Source of the DNA: Pelagomonas calceolata
Taxonomy: Eukaryota; Sar; Pelagophyceae; Pelagomonadales; Pelagomonadaceae
Direction: 5' to 3'
Assembly (NCBI GenBank): GCA_918797485.1
Contig: CAKKNE010000003.1
Span: forward strand, 1,054,001 to 1,118,000
Length of the DNA stretch: 64,000 nt
Part shown: positions 9,468-19,143 of the stretch, piece after piece
Position numbering within the stretch: position 1 is the stretch's first letter
Layout: each line of letters begins with the position of its first letter
Program-made: the position numbers and the translations under genes
The notes under the pieces: generated by a model
Seen by the model: the letters and a program-made list of their open reading frames with translations, nothing else
Databases searched by the model: none
Told to the model about the DNA's origin: nothing

Positions 9468-10484
9468 ATGCTGCGGCGAGCACTGCTAATTGGCCTCGCC
9501 GCGCATGCAGCAGCGGAGGTGCGCGTGCGAGCGCTGCCGCAGGATCTCGTCGAGGTCGTGGTCGGCGCGACGACGCGCGTTCCGCATGACACGAATAACA
9601 CTGACCGCGTCGTCACGACGCGCGGCCGCTGGGACGTGCGCTGGGGAGCAGGAGGCTTTGCTCAGGGCTCGTTTGCCGACGGGATTGATGAAGAGGGCGC
9701 CTGGCATCTCGTCGACCCAACCACACCCCTCTCGGTGGCCGACCTCGCCGCCTTCCGGCTGCGCTGCCCGCCGAACTCGGCCTTCTCAAGGCTCGGCGAC
9801 GGCGTCGTGCTCGGCGCGCGCTACGCGTCGCTCCTGGCGGCGCGGAAAGCCGGCGCGGAAGCGCGCACGGCGACTATCGTCGCAAAGCGCGCCGCTTTCC
9901 TAGACACGCCCCTGCGCGAGGCCGTCGCGGCGGTCGTGAACGACACAGAAACGCGGCGGCCCGCGCCGGTCCGCGTGACCCTGCACGCGGCGATCCGCGA
10001 CCGGACCGGCGGCGCGCTCGTCTACCACGTGGCGAGCGACCGCGCGACCGCCCTCACGCTCCACATGACGGTGCCCGGCGCGCTCGAGCCGCTGCTCTGG
10101 GAGTCGACGGTTTTGGTGGATGGCGTCTCGACGCCGCTCGTCGACGTTGACTTCCGCGACGACGTCACGGCCTTCCGGATCTCGGCGACATTTACAGTTG
10201 AGGCGCGGGCCGTCGTCAAACTAGCGTACCGGGCGCGCTACCTCGCGTTCGACGAGTGGCCGCCCGACGTGTACCGGGGCGCGGACGTGCCCGCCGGCTT
10301 CATCGCCTACGACGACGCGGCGGGCGACGGCGCGCTGGCCTTTTCGAACGCGTTGCTCGTGCAGACGCCGGAGATGGACCTCTCGATGCCGTTCAACGTC
10401 GCCACTTTGCAAGGGACGCTCGCCGCACTCCACGTCGGGACGGTCCTCGCGGCGCTCGTGCGGCGGAGCGCGCCGATAATGTAA
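9468..10484 (+). CDS. PIGT: PIG-T-like GPI transamidase subunit (short form)
   Basis: A 338-residue protein with a signal peptide (MLRRALLIGLAAHAAA), a lumenal region and one C-terminal membrane segment. The motif PEMDLSMPFNVATLQGTLAALHVGTVLAALVRR at about 304-336 matches the PDFSMPYNVI... tail of PIG-T/Gpi16, which helps attach GPI anchors in the ER. The start ALPQDLVEVVV also fits the family N-terminus. The family is usually 550-650 residues, so the middle is much shortened. There is no sign of a frameshift or missing exon in the open frame. Assignment rests mainly on the two ends. Confidence 0.65.
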   Translation: MLRRALLIGLAAHAAAEVRVRALPQDLVEVVVGATTRVPHDTNNTDRVVTTRGRWDVRWGAGGFAQGSFADGIDEEGAWHLVDPTTPLSVADLAAFRLRCPPNSAFSRLGDGVVLGARYASLLAARKAGAEARTATIVAKRAAFLDTPLREAVAAVVNDTETRRPAPVRVTLHAAIRDRTGGALVYHVASDRATALTLHMTVPGALEPLLWESTVLVDGVSTPLVDVDFRDDVTAFRISATFTVEARAVVKLAYRARYLAFDEWPPDVYRGADVPAGFIAYDDAAGDGALAFSNALLVQTPEMDLSMPFNVATLQGTLAALHVGTVLAALVRRSAPIM

Positions 10485-10513
10485 CAAATCTTAAACTAGG
10501 GGCCCACATGGAC

Positions 10514-11812
10514 TTACTTGAGGGGTTTCGAACACCAGTCGAACGGGCACTTCGCCTTGATGAAATCGTCCCGCACTTCCACTGCACCGCTCTCCGAATA
10601 ATATCCGTCCGTCCCCGGCTTGACGACGCAAAAACACTTGAATTTTTTTCGAATTTTCCCGGAATGATGTGCCTTGTCGGCATTCATTTGAACGATGTAC
10701 TTTCCTCTCCGGGATTTCGCTCTTGAACGCCGGACCTTCTCGGGCAGTTCCTTCTCCGCCGCTCGTTCTTCCACCGTCTTCTTTCCCGTACGCCGCAGGC
10801 ACTCGAGTGCGTTCTTGTAGGCCTGCTCGGGAGACGTCGGCTTGTTGTCGAAGCCGTCCGGCACGTGATCTGGATTGACTATGAACTTCACCACCGTGAC
10901 GCCCTCGTTTACTCGAGCAACCTTCATGCAGTACTGAGGCGTGGGGATTTTTACACCTCGTTTGGCGCGTGTGGTTTTTTCGCGCCTTGCTGCGGCTTTC
11001 TTGCTCTCTGCCTTGAATGCTATCTCGTGCCCAGCCGTCGTATGGTTCGCGTTTTTGGGCTTTCGTTTCCCTTCCCTCGTGTCTTTCCTTCTTTTCTTGT
11101 CATCCTCCCGGCGCTTGAGGATCTTTGGAGGGGTCCTGTGTTCGAAGCCGCCCTGGGGGGTGCGGTACAGCGCACCGTCTATCAAGATCTGCTCTTCCCA
11201 GCCGTTGTGGTTGCCGTGGTACTCCACGAGCCGACCAACGTGGTGTACCACCTCCTTGAGCACGTCCTTGGGCTCGACGCCCCTCGACGACGACATCACC
11301 ATCGTGGCGATGAGCCGGCGGAACTGGCCCTTCGTGGACGTGCCGTCCGCGCAGGCCTTGGCCGCCAGGCAGACTTCCTTGCCCGCCTGGACGATGGCGT
11401 TCACCTCCGGAGAGGTGGCCTCCGTGTAGTCGGCCATGGCCCCGTTCAGCGCCTCGAGCCGGTCGAAGAGCGCTTGCGTGGCGACGACGTGCGGCTCGCC
11501 CTTGTGCTTGGCGCGCTGCAGTAAGATGGCTAGGGTCGCTCTGAGTCTATCGTGGAACGCCCACGACTCGTGGTAGCTCTTGCCGAGCCGCGGACTCCAC
11601 AACGCGCGTCGCGCTTTTTTCTTCTTTCGCAGCGGCGGCAGCAGGGCCTGCTTGAGCAGCGGCGTCATGCCGTCCGGCAGCGACGCCTCCGTGAACGCGC
11701 CCGCGTCGTCCGAGTCCCCATCAGTGCTTGTTGCACCGCGCTTTTTGGCCTCCCTGAACAGCTTCGTGAGGCCCAACGCGCCGTCGTCGTCATTGATCCA
11801 CTCGATAGACAT
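10514..11812 (-). CDS. Unknown basic protein
   Basis: Single-exon ORF of 432 residues from MSIEWINDDDGALG. It is mostly helical and charged, with a Lys/Arg-rich middle (about 215-300, RREDDKKRRKDTREGKRKPKN). The C-terminus has a more ordered Cys-containing part (KCFCVVKPGTDGYYSESGAVEV...AKCPFDWCSKPLK). That tail has paired Cys (CFC, CPFDWC) that could bind metal, but I recognise no family. It is convergent with PIG-T, with only about 29 bp between stop codons. The open frame extends upstream without another ATG. Confidence 0.55.
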   Translation of the reverse strand: MSIEWINDDDGALGLTKLFREAKKRGATSTDGDSDDAGAFTEASLPDGMTPLLKQALLPPLRKKKKARRALWSPRLGKSYHESWAFHDRLRATLAILLQRAKHKGEPHVVATQALFDRLEALNGAMADYTEATSPEVNAIVQAGKEVCLAAKACADGTSTKGQFRRLIATMVMSSSRGVEPKDVLKEVVHHVGRLVEYHGNHNGWEEQILIDGALYRTPQGGFEHRTPPKILKRREDDKKRRKDTREGKRKPKNANHTTAGHEIAFKAESKKAAARREKTTRAKRGVKIPTPQYCMKVARVNEGVTVVKFIVNPDHVPDGFDNKPTSPEQAYKNALECLRRTGKKTVEERAAEKELPEKVRRSRAKSRRGKYIVQMNADKAHHSGKIRKKFKCFCVVKPGTDGYYSESGAVEVRDDFIKAKCPFDWCSKPLK

Positions 11813-12155
11813 CTGCTCGTTGCTGGATGATGATCCGTACGGCGTGTGGGGCGTGTTTGAGGCTGCACTCTGCCTCACGCCGGAGAGGAGCCACACACTG
11901 AGTGCGCCAAATCGCAGTTACACCCGTGCACTAGGCTTCCTAGGGTTGCGCCAACGCGTAGAAGACGTGACGGCAGGGGGCGTTGGGTTTTGTTGCCCGC
12001 AAACGGTGCATCCGTTAATTGCGAGTCCGCCGCTCGGTATGCAGCCCAAATGGTAAGCGGGCACGTATAGGGCGAAGCACTGCTGCCCGCCCACCGTCCA
12101 CGGCTCGGTACGCACCTGCGAGCCAGTTTGAGCAGCGTGCAAAGCCCATGCTGAC
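11813..12155. other. Intergenic region, no feature seen
   Basis: Divergent spacer between two unknown genes. I found no clear promoter palindrome and no coding signal here. Confidence 0.5.
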
Positions 12156-15042
12156 ATGAACCAGGTCCTGAATGAATGCCACGCCGCGCGCACGGCGCGG
12201 CGGGAAGACGGATACGCGCGACCGCGCCTCCTGTCGCAATTTCGCGGTGAGCTGGAAGAGAACGGCGAAGACGGCTTGGGACTGCCTCGACGACCGACGG
12301 AGGCCGAGCTCGACGCGCTCGAGGCGAAGTACCGGACCGAGATGCCGCAAGTAGTTTCAGAACCGCTGGGGCTGCCGATGGAGTCATCAGCCTGGCAGTT
12401 GGCCGACGGGACTGTCGTCTCCGATGTCGATCCATATGCTGATTGGGAGGCAAGAGCGCGGGGCGAGGGCGTCGAAGCGTTAGCAGCTGCGCGCGCGGCG
12501 CGGGCGGCAGCGGAGGAAGATGCCCCACTGAGCCCCGCGGGGTCGCTCCCGAGCCCTGTCGGGCGTCCTGATTCTGATCTGGGCCGCGCGATCGACGCGG
12601 CGATTCGTGATGCCGACGAAGCGCTCGCGGCGATTGGCGCCGACGCCGTGCTGGAGCGGCGTCCCGTGGAGCCTTCGAAGCTTTGGTGGCGTTGCCGCGT
12701 TACGTGGGTGCGAGTGATGTGTACGTGCGCGCCTTACTGGAAGACTCCTTCTGGAGCGGGTAAAAGTGTCGCTTCGTCTGCACTCGCATGCTACGCGACG
12801 CGGGGACGCTGCCACGGCCGCACGCGACGCGTTTCCTACCCGAAGTCACCACCGCTCGATATTCGCACAGGATAGCGCCGACGCCGCAGAGCTGCTGCCG
12901 GGGTCTTCTGAGACAGACAACGCCAGCGACGGGAGCGACGACGCCGTGACGGCCGAGCCTACTGCGGAGCCGGCGGTCGAACATACTGCGGAGCCCAAGG
13001 CCGAGCCTACTGCCACCAGCGGAGCTAAGGCCGACGGTGCCAAATACGACGGCTCCAAGTACGACGGCGCCAAGGCCGACTCGTACGACGGCACCGACGG
13101 TGGCACTGAGCCTATTGCGGTCGGCGACCCGGTCTACGGTACACTCGTCAAGCTCCTCGACGCCGCGCAGCGAGGCGACCACACGGCGGTCGCGGGACTG
13201 CTACGCGAGGCCGATCCAGCGGCACGCCGGAGGCTGGCCGGGTCGCGGGCCCGCGTCGGGAGTTCGTTCACGTCATCGACGCCGCTCGAACTCGCGGCCG
13301 CGGCACACGAAGAGGGCGAAGAGGCAGCCGTCGAATGCTGTGCTTTGCTCCTTCGATACACTTGCGCGTCGAAGGACGCCGTCGCCTCTGCGCGCCGCGT
13401 CGGTAATGACGCTGTCGCCGCGCTACTGGAGACGCCCATACCGCCGCAAGACGAGGACGCGCCGCCGCCGGTTCCGAAGGCGCCGCTGACGGTCGGCGCC
13501 GCGCACGCCCGTGGGCGCCTGTTGGGACGCAAGCTCTTCCGTGCTATATCGACGGAAGGCACTGCCACAACGGATCGGCTCCTCGGCGCCGTCGAACGCG
13601 CCCCGACTCTCGTCCGCCGAGCCGCCATTGCGTTCACCGACGGCAACCGCTGGACGTCTCTCCACGCTGCCGCTGCTGTCGGTAACGCCGACGCTGTATC
13701 CCGGCTCCTGACCGTCGGCGCCTCGCCCGCCCTGCGCACGGCGACGGGCGCCGACGTCGTCAAGATTGCGTGCGACGCGCGGCAGATCCAAGTCGTCGGC
13801 GTGCTCCGACGCCACGCGGCCGGCGCGACCGGCAAGCGGCGGAAGCCTCGGCCGCCGCCGCCTCCAGAGGAGCAGGTGCCCGAACCAACGCCGACCAGCG
13901 AAGTACCGCCGCCTCCGCCGCCCGCCGAGACGGCGCCGACGGAAGCTCCGCCCACGCCCGCCGCGCCGCCGGCACCGGAGCCCCTGTTCGCCGTCGGCGC
14001 GCGCATCGAAGCGCAGTTCGAAGGTGGCGACGAGTGGTACGCGGGCGTGGTAGAAGCTGTGGACGGAGACACCTTCAACGTTTTATACGACGACGGCGAC
14101 CGCGAGATCGGCATAGCCGCGGCGTTTATGCGGATGGAGGGCTCCACGGAATCGTCGGCAGATGATGCGCCGGCGACGGATGCACTGATAACGGATGTCG
14201 CACCAGTCGAGACAGCGCCTGCGCCGCCCGCCGAAGCGACGCCGCCCAAGCCGCCCGCTGAGACGGCGCCGCCGCCGCCGCCTGTCGAGACGGCGCCGCC
14301 TCGCACCAAAACCGCGACGGGACGAGCGTCTGCTAGTAACCTAGCAAAGGCGTGCCGGCGCGGCGACGCAAAAGCCGTCGAGAATTTACTGGAGCGCGGC
14401 GCGCCCGTCGGCGACACGCTGCTCCATGAAGTATGCGGCTTGGACGACGTCGACGCGGCGGTGTCGATCGCGAGGCTGATCATCGCCAAGGACAAAACTG
14501 CGGCCGCTCGCCTCGACCGCGTTGGTCGACCACCGCTGTTTGGAGCAGTTCACTGCTCAGCCCTTTTTGACTTGATATTCGAGGCGTGGCCAGCCGGTGC
14601 GACGACCACCGACACTCGGGGTTTCACGGCCCTGCATGCCGCGGCCGCGGCCGGAACTGATGTCGTCGAGTTCATGGTGGAAAGTGGCGCCAGGATAGAC
14701 GCACGCGACGACCGCGGGAGAGTGCCCCTCTGGCACGCGGCGGCGAACGGACACGTGAACGTTGTCAAGTCATTATGTTCGCGCACCGGGCGCCTCTCGA
14801 GCGCAGAAAATCCGCTCGAGGTCGCGATTTCGCGGCGCCATTACGACGTCGCCCGCGTGCTGCTCGACGCCGGCGCGCCCGTCTCCAACCGGGTGGTCGA
14901 GCTCGCTCGGACCGGCCCGCTCCGCAATGCGGTCCTCGCGCGCCGGAAGAGCGACGACGAGCGCAAGCGGGCCCGCGTCGCCCCTGTGGTGGCGACCAAG
15001 GCGGAACTCCGGGATTTCTCGCACCGGCTCGTCGGCGTTTAA
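12156..15042 (+). CDS. Ankyrin-repeat / Tudor-like protein, 5' exon junction unresolved
   Basis: The main coding block 12871-15042 (724 codons) has no ATG near its start and is preceded by an acceptor-like TATTCGCACAG, so it needs an upstream exon. The ORF from 12156 (MNQVLNECHAARTARRED...) is the likely source, but I could not find a donor that keeps the frame. The block holds scattered ankyrin repeats ([78 protein letters not shown]). It also has Pro-rich linkers and a Tudor/agenet-like segment, VGARIEAQFEGGDEWYAGVVEAVDGDTFNVLYDDGDRE. An early low-complexity stretch repeats AEPTAEP and KADGAKYDGSKYDG. The function is probably protein binding. Confidence 0.6.
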
Positions 15043-15382
15043 TGTTGTCTAAATAATACCAACCCCGGGGCAGCGTTGAGGTAAGCGTCGCTTGGCTAAG
15101 GGCCCGGGCCAACTTGAGGCCTAGCAGGCCGGCCGGCGCCGCGGCGCAGCCGTAGAACATCGCGGCGCGTCGTCGGGTAGCGGGGCGGCGCAGGCGGTGT
15201 AGTTTCGTGAGGGTCATTTTGCGTTGACTATTCTAGCTGCAAGCTTCTAGAGCCAGGGCACTTAGCCGAGCCGACGACTCATGATGTTATACGTGGGGAG
15301 GGAGTGAGCGGGACCAGCACGCGATCATAAGCCAGCGACGCCTCACGCCGACGCCTCGGCCGTGAGGCCCGCCATGACCTAG
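15043..15382. other. Intergenic region, no feature seen
   Basis: No coding signal, repeat or promoter palindrome was recognised in this spacer. Confidence 0.5.
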
Positions 15383-15597
15383 GTGGATTTATGCGGAGGC
15401 GCTCTACATGGACGACGGCGCCACGCTCGACGATCTGCGCGAGAGCGTGGAGACGCTCGAGGAGACGAGTCGAATTGCGCGGCGCGTGCTCGGCGTCGCG
15501 CACCCAACCGTAGAGGGGGTTGGGCATGCCTTGGTACGGTCTCGGGTGATGCTCCACGTAGCGTCTCAAGTGGTGAACGCCGCCGCCGCGCTGTAGG
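15383..15597 (+). pseudogene. Kinesin-light-chain-type TPR fragment
   Basis: The frame starting MDDGATLDDLRESVETLEETSRIARRVLGVAHPTVEGVGHAL matches one and a half units of the TPR/kinesin-light-chain-like repeat proteins that are abundant in pelagophyte and haptophyte genomes (typical LGxAHPxT signature). Only about 60 residues survive before the sequence turns into unrelated residues and stops, with no flanking repeats. It is best read as a relic of a larger repeat gene. Confidence 0.5.
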
Positions 15598-15645
15598 AGT
15601 GCAGGGTAAGTTTTAAATAAGAAAAGTTGTGATTATTACCTAGGG

Positions 15646-16330
15646 TTACAGGATCAGGCCGGACCTGGAGCGGCTCCACCTCGAAGCAGATCGTCCCGCC
15701 GCCGCGATGTACAGCGGCGATCTGTCGTCGCCGTAGGCGATGGCGGCCGGGATCGTCAGCTCGGCAGTGCCGCCTTCTTGCCTGTGTGGAGACCATCGCG
15801 ATCCTCCACGCCATCGAGCAGGCGCAGTTGCATAGACAACGTCGCGTCGACGGCGTAAACCTCCATCGATCGGACCGTGATTACGGAGAGAAGGTCGTGT
15901 CGATGGCGTGGCCTCCTCGAGCAGGTGCATTACGGAAACAAGTAGGGCGCTGATCTTTGATTTCCACACAGCCTCGTTGCATGAGCTAGAGCGCTTCCTA
16001 CCAGCCCGCGGTGACCTGCTTGACGACGAACTGCGCCGGTTCTCCCCGCGGCCGAGAGCTATCGAAGGCCGTCCCGTCGATGAGCGTGTCGACGTAGTGT
16101 ACGGACACCTTCGAGGCCAGCCGTCGGGAACAGCCCGACGCCCTCCTTGACATGATCGATCACCGAGCCAGACCTTGTCTGTTCCACGCCCTCGACCGCG
16201 GCGGTCGCGGCCACGGCCTCGGCGCCGCGCGCCTTCTCGTCATCGATCGCCGACGCCGCGTTGTTGGTTTGTTGGTGGATCAGCGCGTTGATGGCGTTGC
16301 CCTAGCGCGAACAGCGTTTTGCGTCCGACG
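15646..16330 (-). pseudogene. Decayed FKBP-type peptidyl-prolyl isomerase
   Basis: Minus-strand reading gives [34 protein letters not shown], then EGGTAELTIPAAIAYGDD and GTICFEVEPLQV, which is the FKBP fold in order. Two in-frame TAG codons (at 16000-15998 and 15988-15986) fall exactly where FKBPs often have Gln (GW-x-EAL-x-LM), each one C-to-T step from CAG. There is a frame change before KVSVHY and another within the last strand. An introner at 15782-15980 splits the domain, and its precise removal joins LM|QEGGTAEL perfectly, so it entered a working gene. The upstream open frame (NAINALIHQQTNNAASAIDDEKARG...) may be the old N-terminus. Probably a pseudogene; sequencing error is possible. 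Confidence 0.7.
15782..15980 (-). mobile_element. Long introner with both core halves (in FKBP relic)
   Basis: A 199-bp copy. The left end CTGTGTGGAAATCAAAG is preceded by GCAACGAG, and the right end GGTCTCCACACAG is followed by GCAAGAAG. It carries both CCACGCCATCGA and TCGATGGCGTGG, flanked by related CTGCTCGAGGAG and CTGCTC stretches. The donor is GC from the first target copy. Confidence 0.75.
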
Positions 16331-16661
16331 CTTCGCCGGCGCGCAGCGACAGCGCTCGCGGTGCTTCGCGGCTGCGTCGTGAAGACCACCGCATCGCAGG
16401 AAATAAAGAGGACGCGCGGCGTGATGATGTCTCACTTGCTATAGGTAGTGTGCTGCTCTTTGTAGGTTATCTCTTGCCTCGCTAAGTTCTGCAATGGATG
16501 CAACTGTGTCGAGTCCGCGCGTTTCCCAGCGCTGGTGAAGTTTGTCGATTTATGCGCGTACGTATCACGCAATTGCGCCGCCTCCAGCACACTGGCTTGG
16601 GAGAGGCATCCGGCACCCGAGCGCACATACAGAACTGTAGATCTGTGGAAGTAGACGTACA

Positions 16662-17585
16662 ATGGATCCCCAGGTTAGTTTTGTTGTTTTTTATGCTAAA
16701 AAAAAATTATACAGGCGATTGCTCTTTGGCAAAAAGCGACCTGATTACCGCCCGTACGACCCTCAAACCTTCACAAAGACGTTCAACATGGCCTCGTCGA
16801 CGCCCACGCAAGCCCTCGTCAGGGTCTGCACGACGCTCGCCCCCCCCTCCAGCTGTCAAATAACACTGACCAATGATGAGTGGGATTTCGAGGCGCTCTC
16901 GCAAGTCTGCGGCCGCAAGTCCGCTGAAGTGTATGGGTTGATCCGCGACGACGAGTCCTGCCGGACGGTGTTGAAGGAGTGCCTCTCTGGTCAAAACGTC
17001 CGCATGATCAGCGCGGATATGACAAGGTACTTCTGGAGCGAGAAGTGCGAGGCCCCGGACGTGGACATCTGCATCGCTTCCTTAACAAACTTCCGGGCCA
17101 TGATCGCGACTTCTCACTACTACGCGCCCAATTATATGGGAAGCATGACCCAGTACTCGTTCCCGGGCGGCCTGGGGGCGGCCATCACCGCGCGCGAGCA
17201 CCTCAAGTGTATCTACCACCGCCTCCTCTCCATGGTGCCCACCCACAACGAGGAGGCGCTCGCCACGGCGCGGGCCGGCAGCATGATCCACCTCGAGAGA
17301 GCCAATGAAGCTGCCTCGAAGCACCTGGAGGACTTCGCGGCCATGTTGGCGAACGGCGTGGATCGCGCCGCGGCCATCGAGTTGCTGAAGGTCCACGGCA
17401 TCAACCTCGAGGGCCACCAGGGGCGCCTCAAGGGCCCGCTCGTCTACCAGGCCATGCAGGGCGCCTCCGAGAAGACGCAGATCGCCATCATGAAGCACTC
17501 GGAGGGCTGGGGGATGCCCCTGCCCGAGCCGGTCCGCCGCGAGCTCGCGCGCGTGCGGATCTCTAGAAGCTACTGGTGGCAGTAG
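16662..17585 (+). CDS. Unknown protein
   Basis: Open frame of 307 residues. The start is either the first ATG or ATG at 16788 (MASSTPTQALVRVCTTL), which lies after an AT-rich, Lys-rich stretch that looks non-coding. The body has strong coding character and a long helical C-terminal half (HNEEALATARAGSMIHLERANEAASKHLEDFAAMLANGVDRAAAIELLKVHGINLEGHQG). It ends ARVRISRSYWWQ. No family was recognised. It sits at the edge of the gene-poor 15-19 kb zone. Confidence 0.5.
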   Translation: MDPQVSFVVFYAKKKLYRRLLFGKKRPDYRPYDPQTFTKTFNMASSTPTQALVRVCTTLAPPSSCQITLTNDEWDFEALSQVCGRKSAEVYGLIRDDESCRTVLKECLSGQNVRMISADMTRYFWSEKCEAPDVDICIASLTNFRAMIATSHYYAPNYMGSMTQYSFPGGLGAAITAREHLKCIYHRLLSMVPTHNEEALATARAGSMIHLERANEAASKHLEDFAAMLANGVDRAAAIELLKVHGINLEGHQGRLKGPLVYQAMQGASEKTQIAIMKHSEGWGMPLPEPVRRELARVRISRSYWWQ

Positions 17586-18883
17586 GCCGTGAGCGCGCGC
17601 GCGCGTCCCGCTTCGCCGCCCCAACATGGGTTGCCTAAGAACCACTTTTCGTCGACCCACGTGTAGATACTGGCGGCGCGCCTCGCCGGCGGGCGGCTGC
17701 GTCTGGGCGTCCGGCTACCGACGCCTAGGAGCAGGGTGGCTGGAGAGTGGGGCAGCTGCCCAAGCAATCCCGCAGCCCCCGGCTCCGCCGGTCGCCTCGC
17801 TGCCGCGGGTCGCCAGATGGACCGACTGTGCCGCAGCGCCGCGGCTGCGCCCTGAGGACGTCCACCAGCGACCGTCTTGGCAGATTTTGGGCAAAGGAGA
17901 TTGTCTCTCGCGGCGGCCGCCGCGCCGCGACAGCGGCGTAATAATAAGCCGGGGAGGAGTCGGGGACGGGTCCCCGAAGAAAGATGAATGGTCCGTCGCG
18001 GCGCGATTTTCCCACCGGATGATGGTAGAGTAGAGTGCCCATCGTCCCGCGAGACGCCACCCCTTAGGAAAGCGCAACTGATTTCGGCTACTTACTATAG
18101 CATTCCGCGTCGTCGGCCGCCGGGTCCTTCGCCGCGTTAAAACTTAGGTTACCGGGGACAGCCCCCGATCGCGACGGCACGCAGCCCGGCGAGACGTGCC
18201 CCGAGGCGCCGTCGCAGCGCCGCGAACCCGGCCCAGGGACGCCAACGGCGTGGGGGTATCGTCGCCGCGCCGGCGATGGCCTTTCGTCGACGCGCTCGGT
18301 GCGCTCGCGGCCGCCTCAACGCTACCGTGTGGCGTGATGGGACCCAGACGTCGGCTCAACGTCGGGACCATCGACATCGCCCAGGGCGACGAACACGCCC
18401 TGATCGTGGGACCAGGAGTCGGAGATTGAGGGGGCGCAGGCGCCGCCAAGTACTGCTACAAGTCATCGCCGCAACGCGACGAATGCCGAGGACGCGTTCA
18501 GCACGTCAGTACATGTAACCCCCACAGCGGCGCCGTTGAGGCCGCGCGCGCCGCTTCTTCTGCGCCGCGAGGCACGGCCCATGCCGAACGCGACCACAAA
18601 AGCGGCGGAAGGGCGCGCATCGCTGCGCGTAATGCCGGCTGGTGCATGACGATGGCATTCACCAAACTGATGCATGATCTCGAAGCTCACGGACGCCAAA
18701 AAGGGCTGCCCTTCGCAATTTCCCCAAGCTCTCCCAGGCGTGAAGGAGTGCCTCTTTTCCACTACAAATCGCGCAGCGCTGCGACTCGATACGTAAACCA
18801 ATGCAAGGCAAGACCGTGTCGATCGCTGGCCACTGCGTTTTTGAGGGCTGCTCCCAGATAGAAAGTAAAAAAAAATCTAAAAA
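17586..18883. other. Gene-poor region
   Basis: About 1.3 kb without a convincing gene. It holds a GC dinucleotide run near 17589, a mariner-like transposase scrap, and several short ORFs on both strands (for example 18196-18429 and 18463-18801) whose translations resemble nothing known. Confidence 0.5.
17621..17671 (-). mobile_element. Mariner-like transposase fragment
   Basis: The minus strand reads SIYTWVDEKWFLGNP. The VDEKWF motif with its first catalytic Asp is characteristic of mariner/Tc1-type DDE transposases. No second or third catalytic residue, terminal repeats or longer frame can be seen, so this is at most a relic. Confidence 0.35.
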
Positions 18884-18905
18884 GCTAGTATGTTAGTACA
18901 CTAGC
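18884..18905 (+). promoter_or_regulatory. Promoter palindrome, diverged copy 4
   Basis: GCTAG, TATGTTAGTACA and CTAGC: a more symmetric variant, 238 bp before the XPD ATG. Confidence 0.6.
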
Positions 18906-19143
18906 CTCAAAGCCAGGAAGAGCGCCAGCTTGGCGCTGTGTGAGGCTCCGGAGCGGGCTTGAACACGCGTGGCATAGTGGTTTCTTCCTCTATTACAATT
19001 GCCGCAGCGCGAGATCACCGGTCGCCGCGAATAACGCGTTGTCAGAGAGCTGCTCTCCGGTGAGTGCCACCGCAGCGCGAGGCCACCGGCACGCCTGTCG
19101 CCGCGGGCTACACGTTTGCAGCAAAAAGCTCTCAGAGAGGAAG

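Noticed and set aside
10865-11524. 219-codon plus-strand frame
   Set aside because: Shadow of the unknown basic protein on the other strand.
12766-12870. Ankyrin/Tudor protein starting at 12766
   Set aside because: That position is GTG with no ATG in frame; an acceptor-like site at 12870 points to an upstream exon.
15986-16000. TAG read as glutamine (altered genetic code)
   Set aside because: TAG terminates other genes here and the FKBP locus also has frame changes, so decay explains it better.
16674-16715. Short AT-rich intron (GTTAGT...TACAG) at the start of the unknown gene
   Set aside because: Splicing there leads to a stop after nine codons.
18196-18801. Two small ORFs (18196-18429 plus, 18463-18801 minus) as genes
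   Set aside because: No family resemblance, no promoter element, and composition like the surrounding non-coding DNA.
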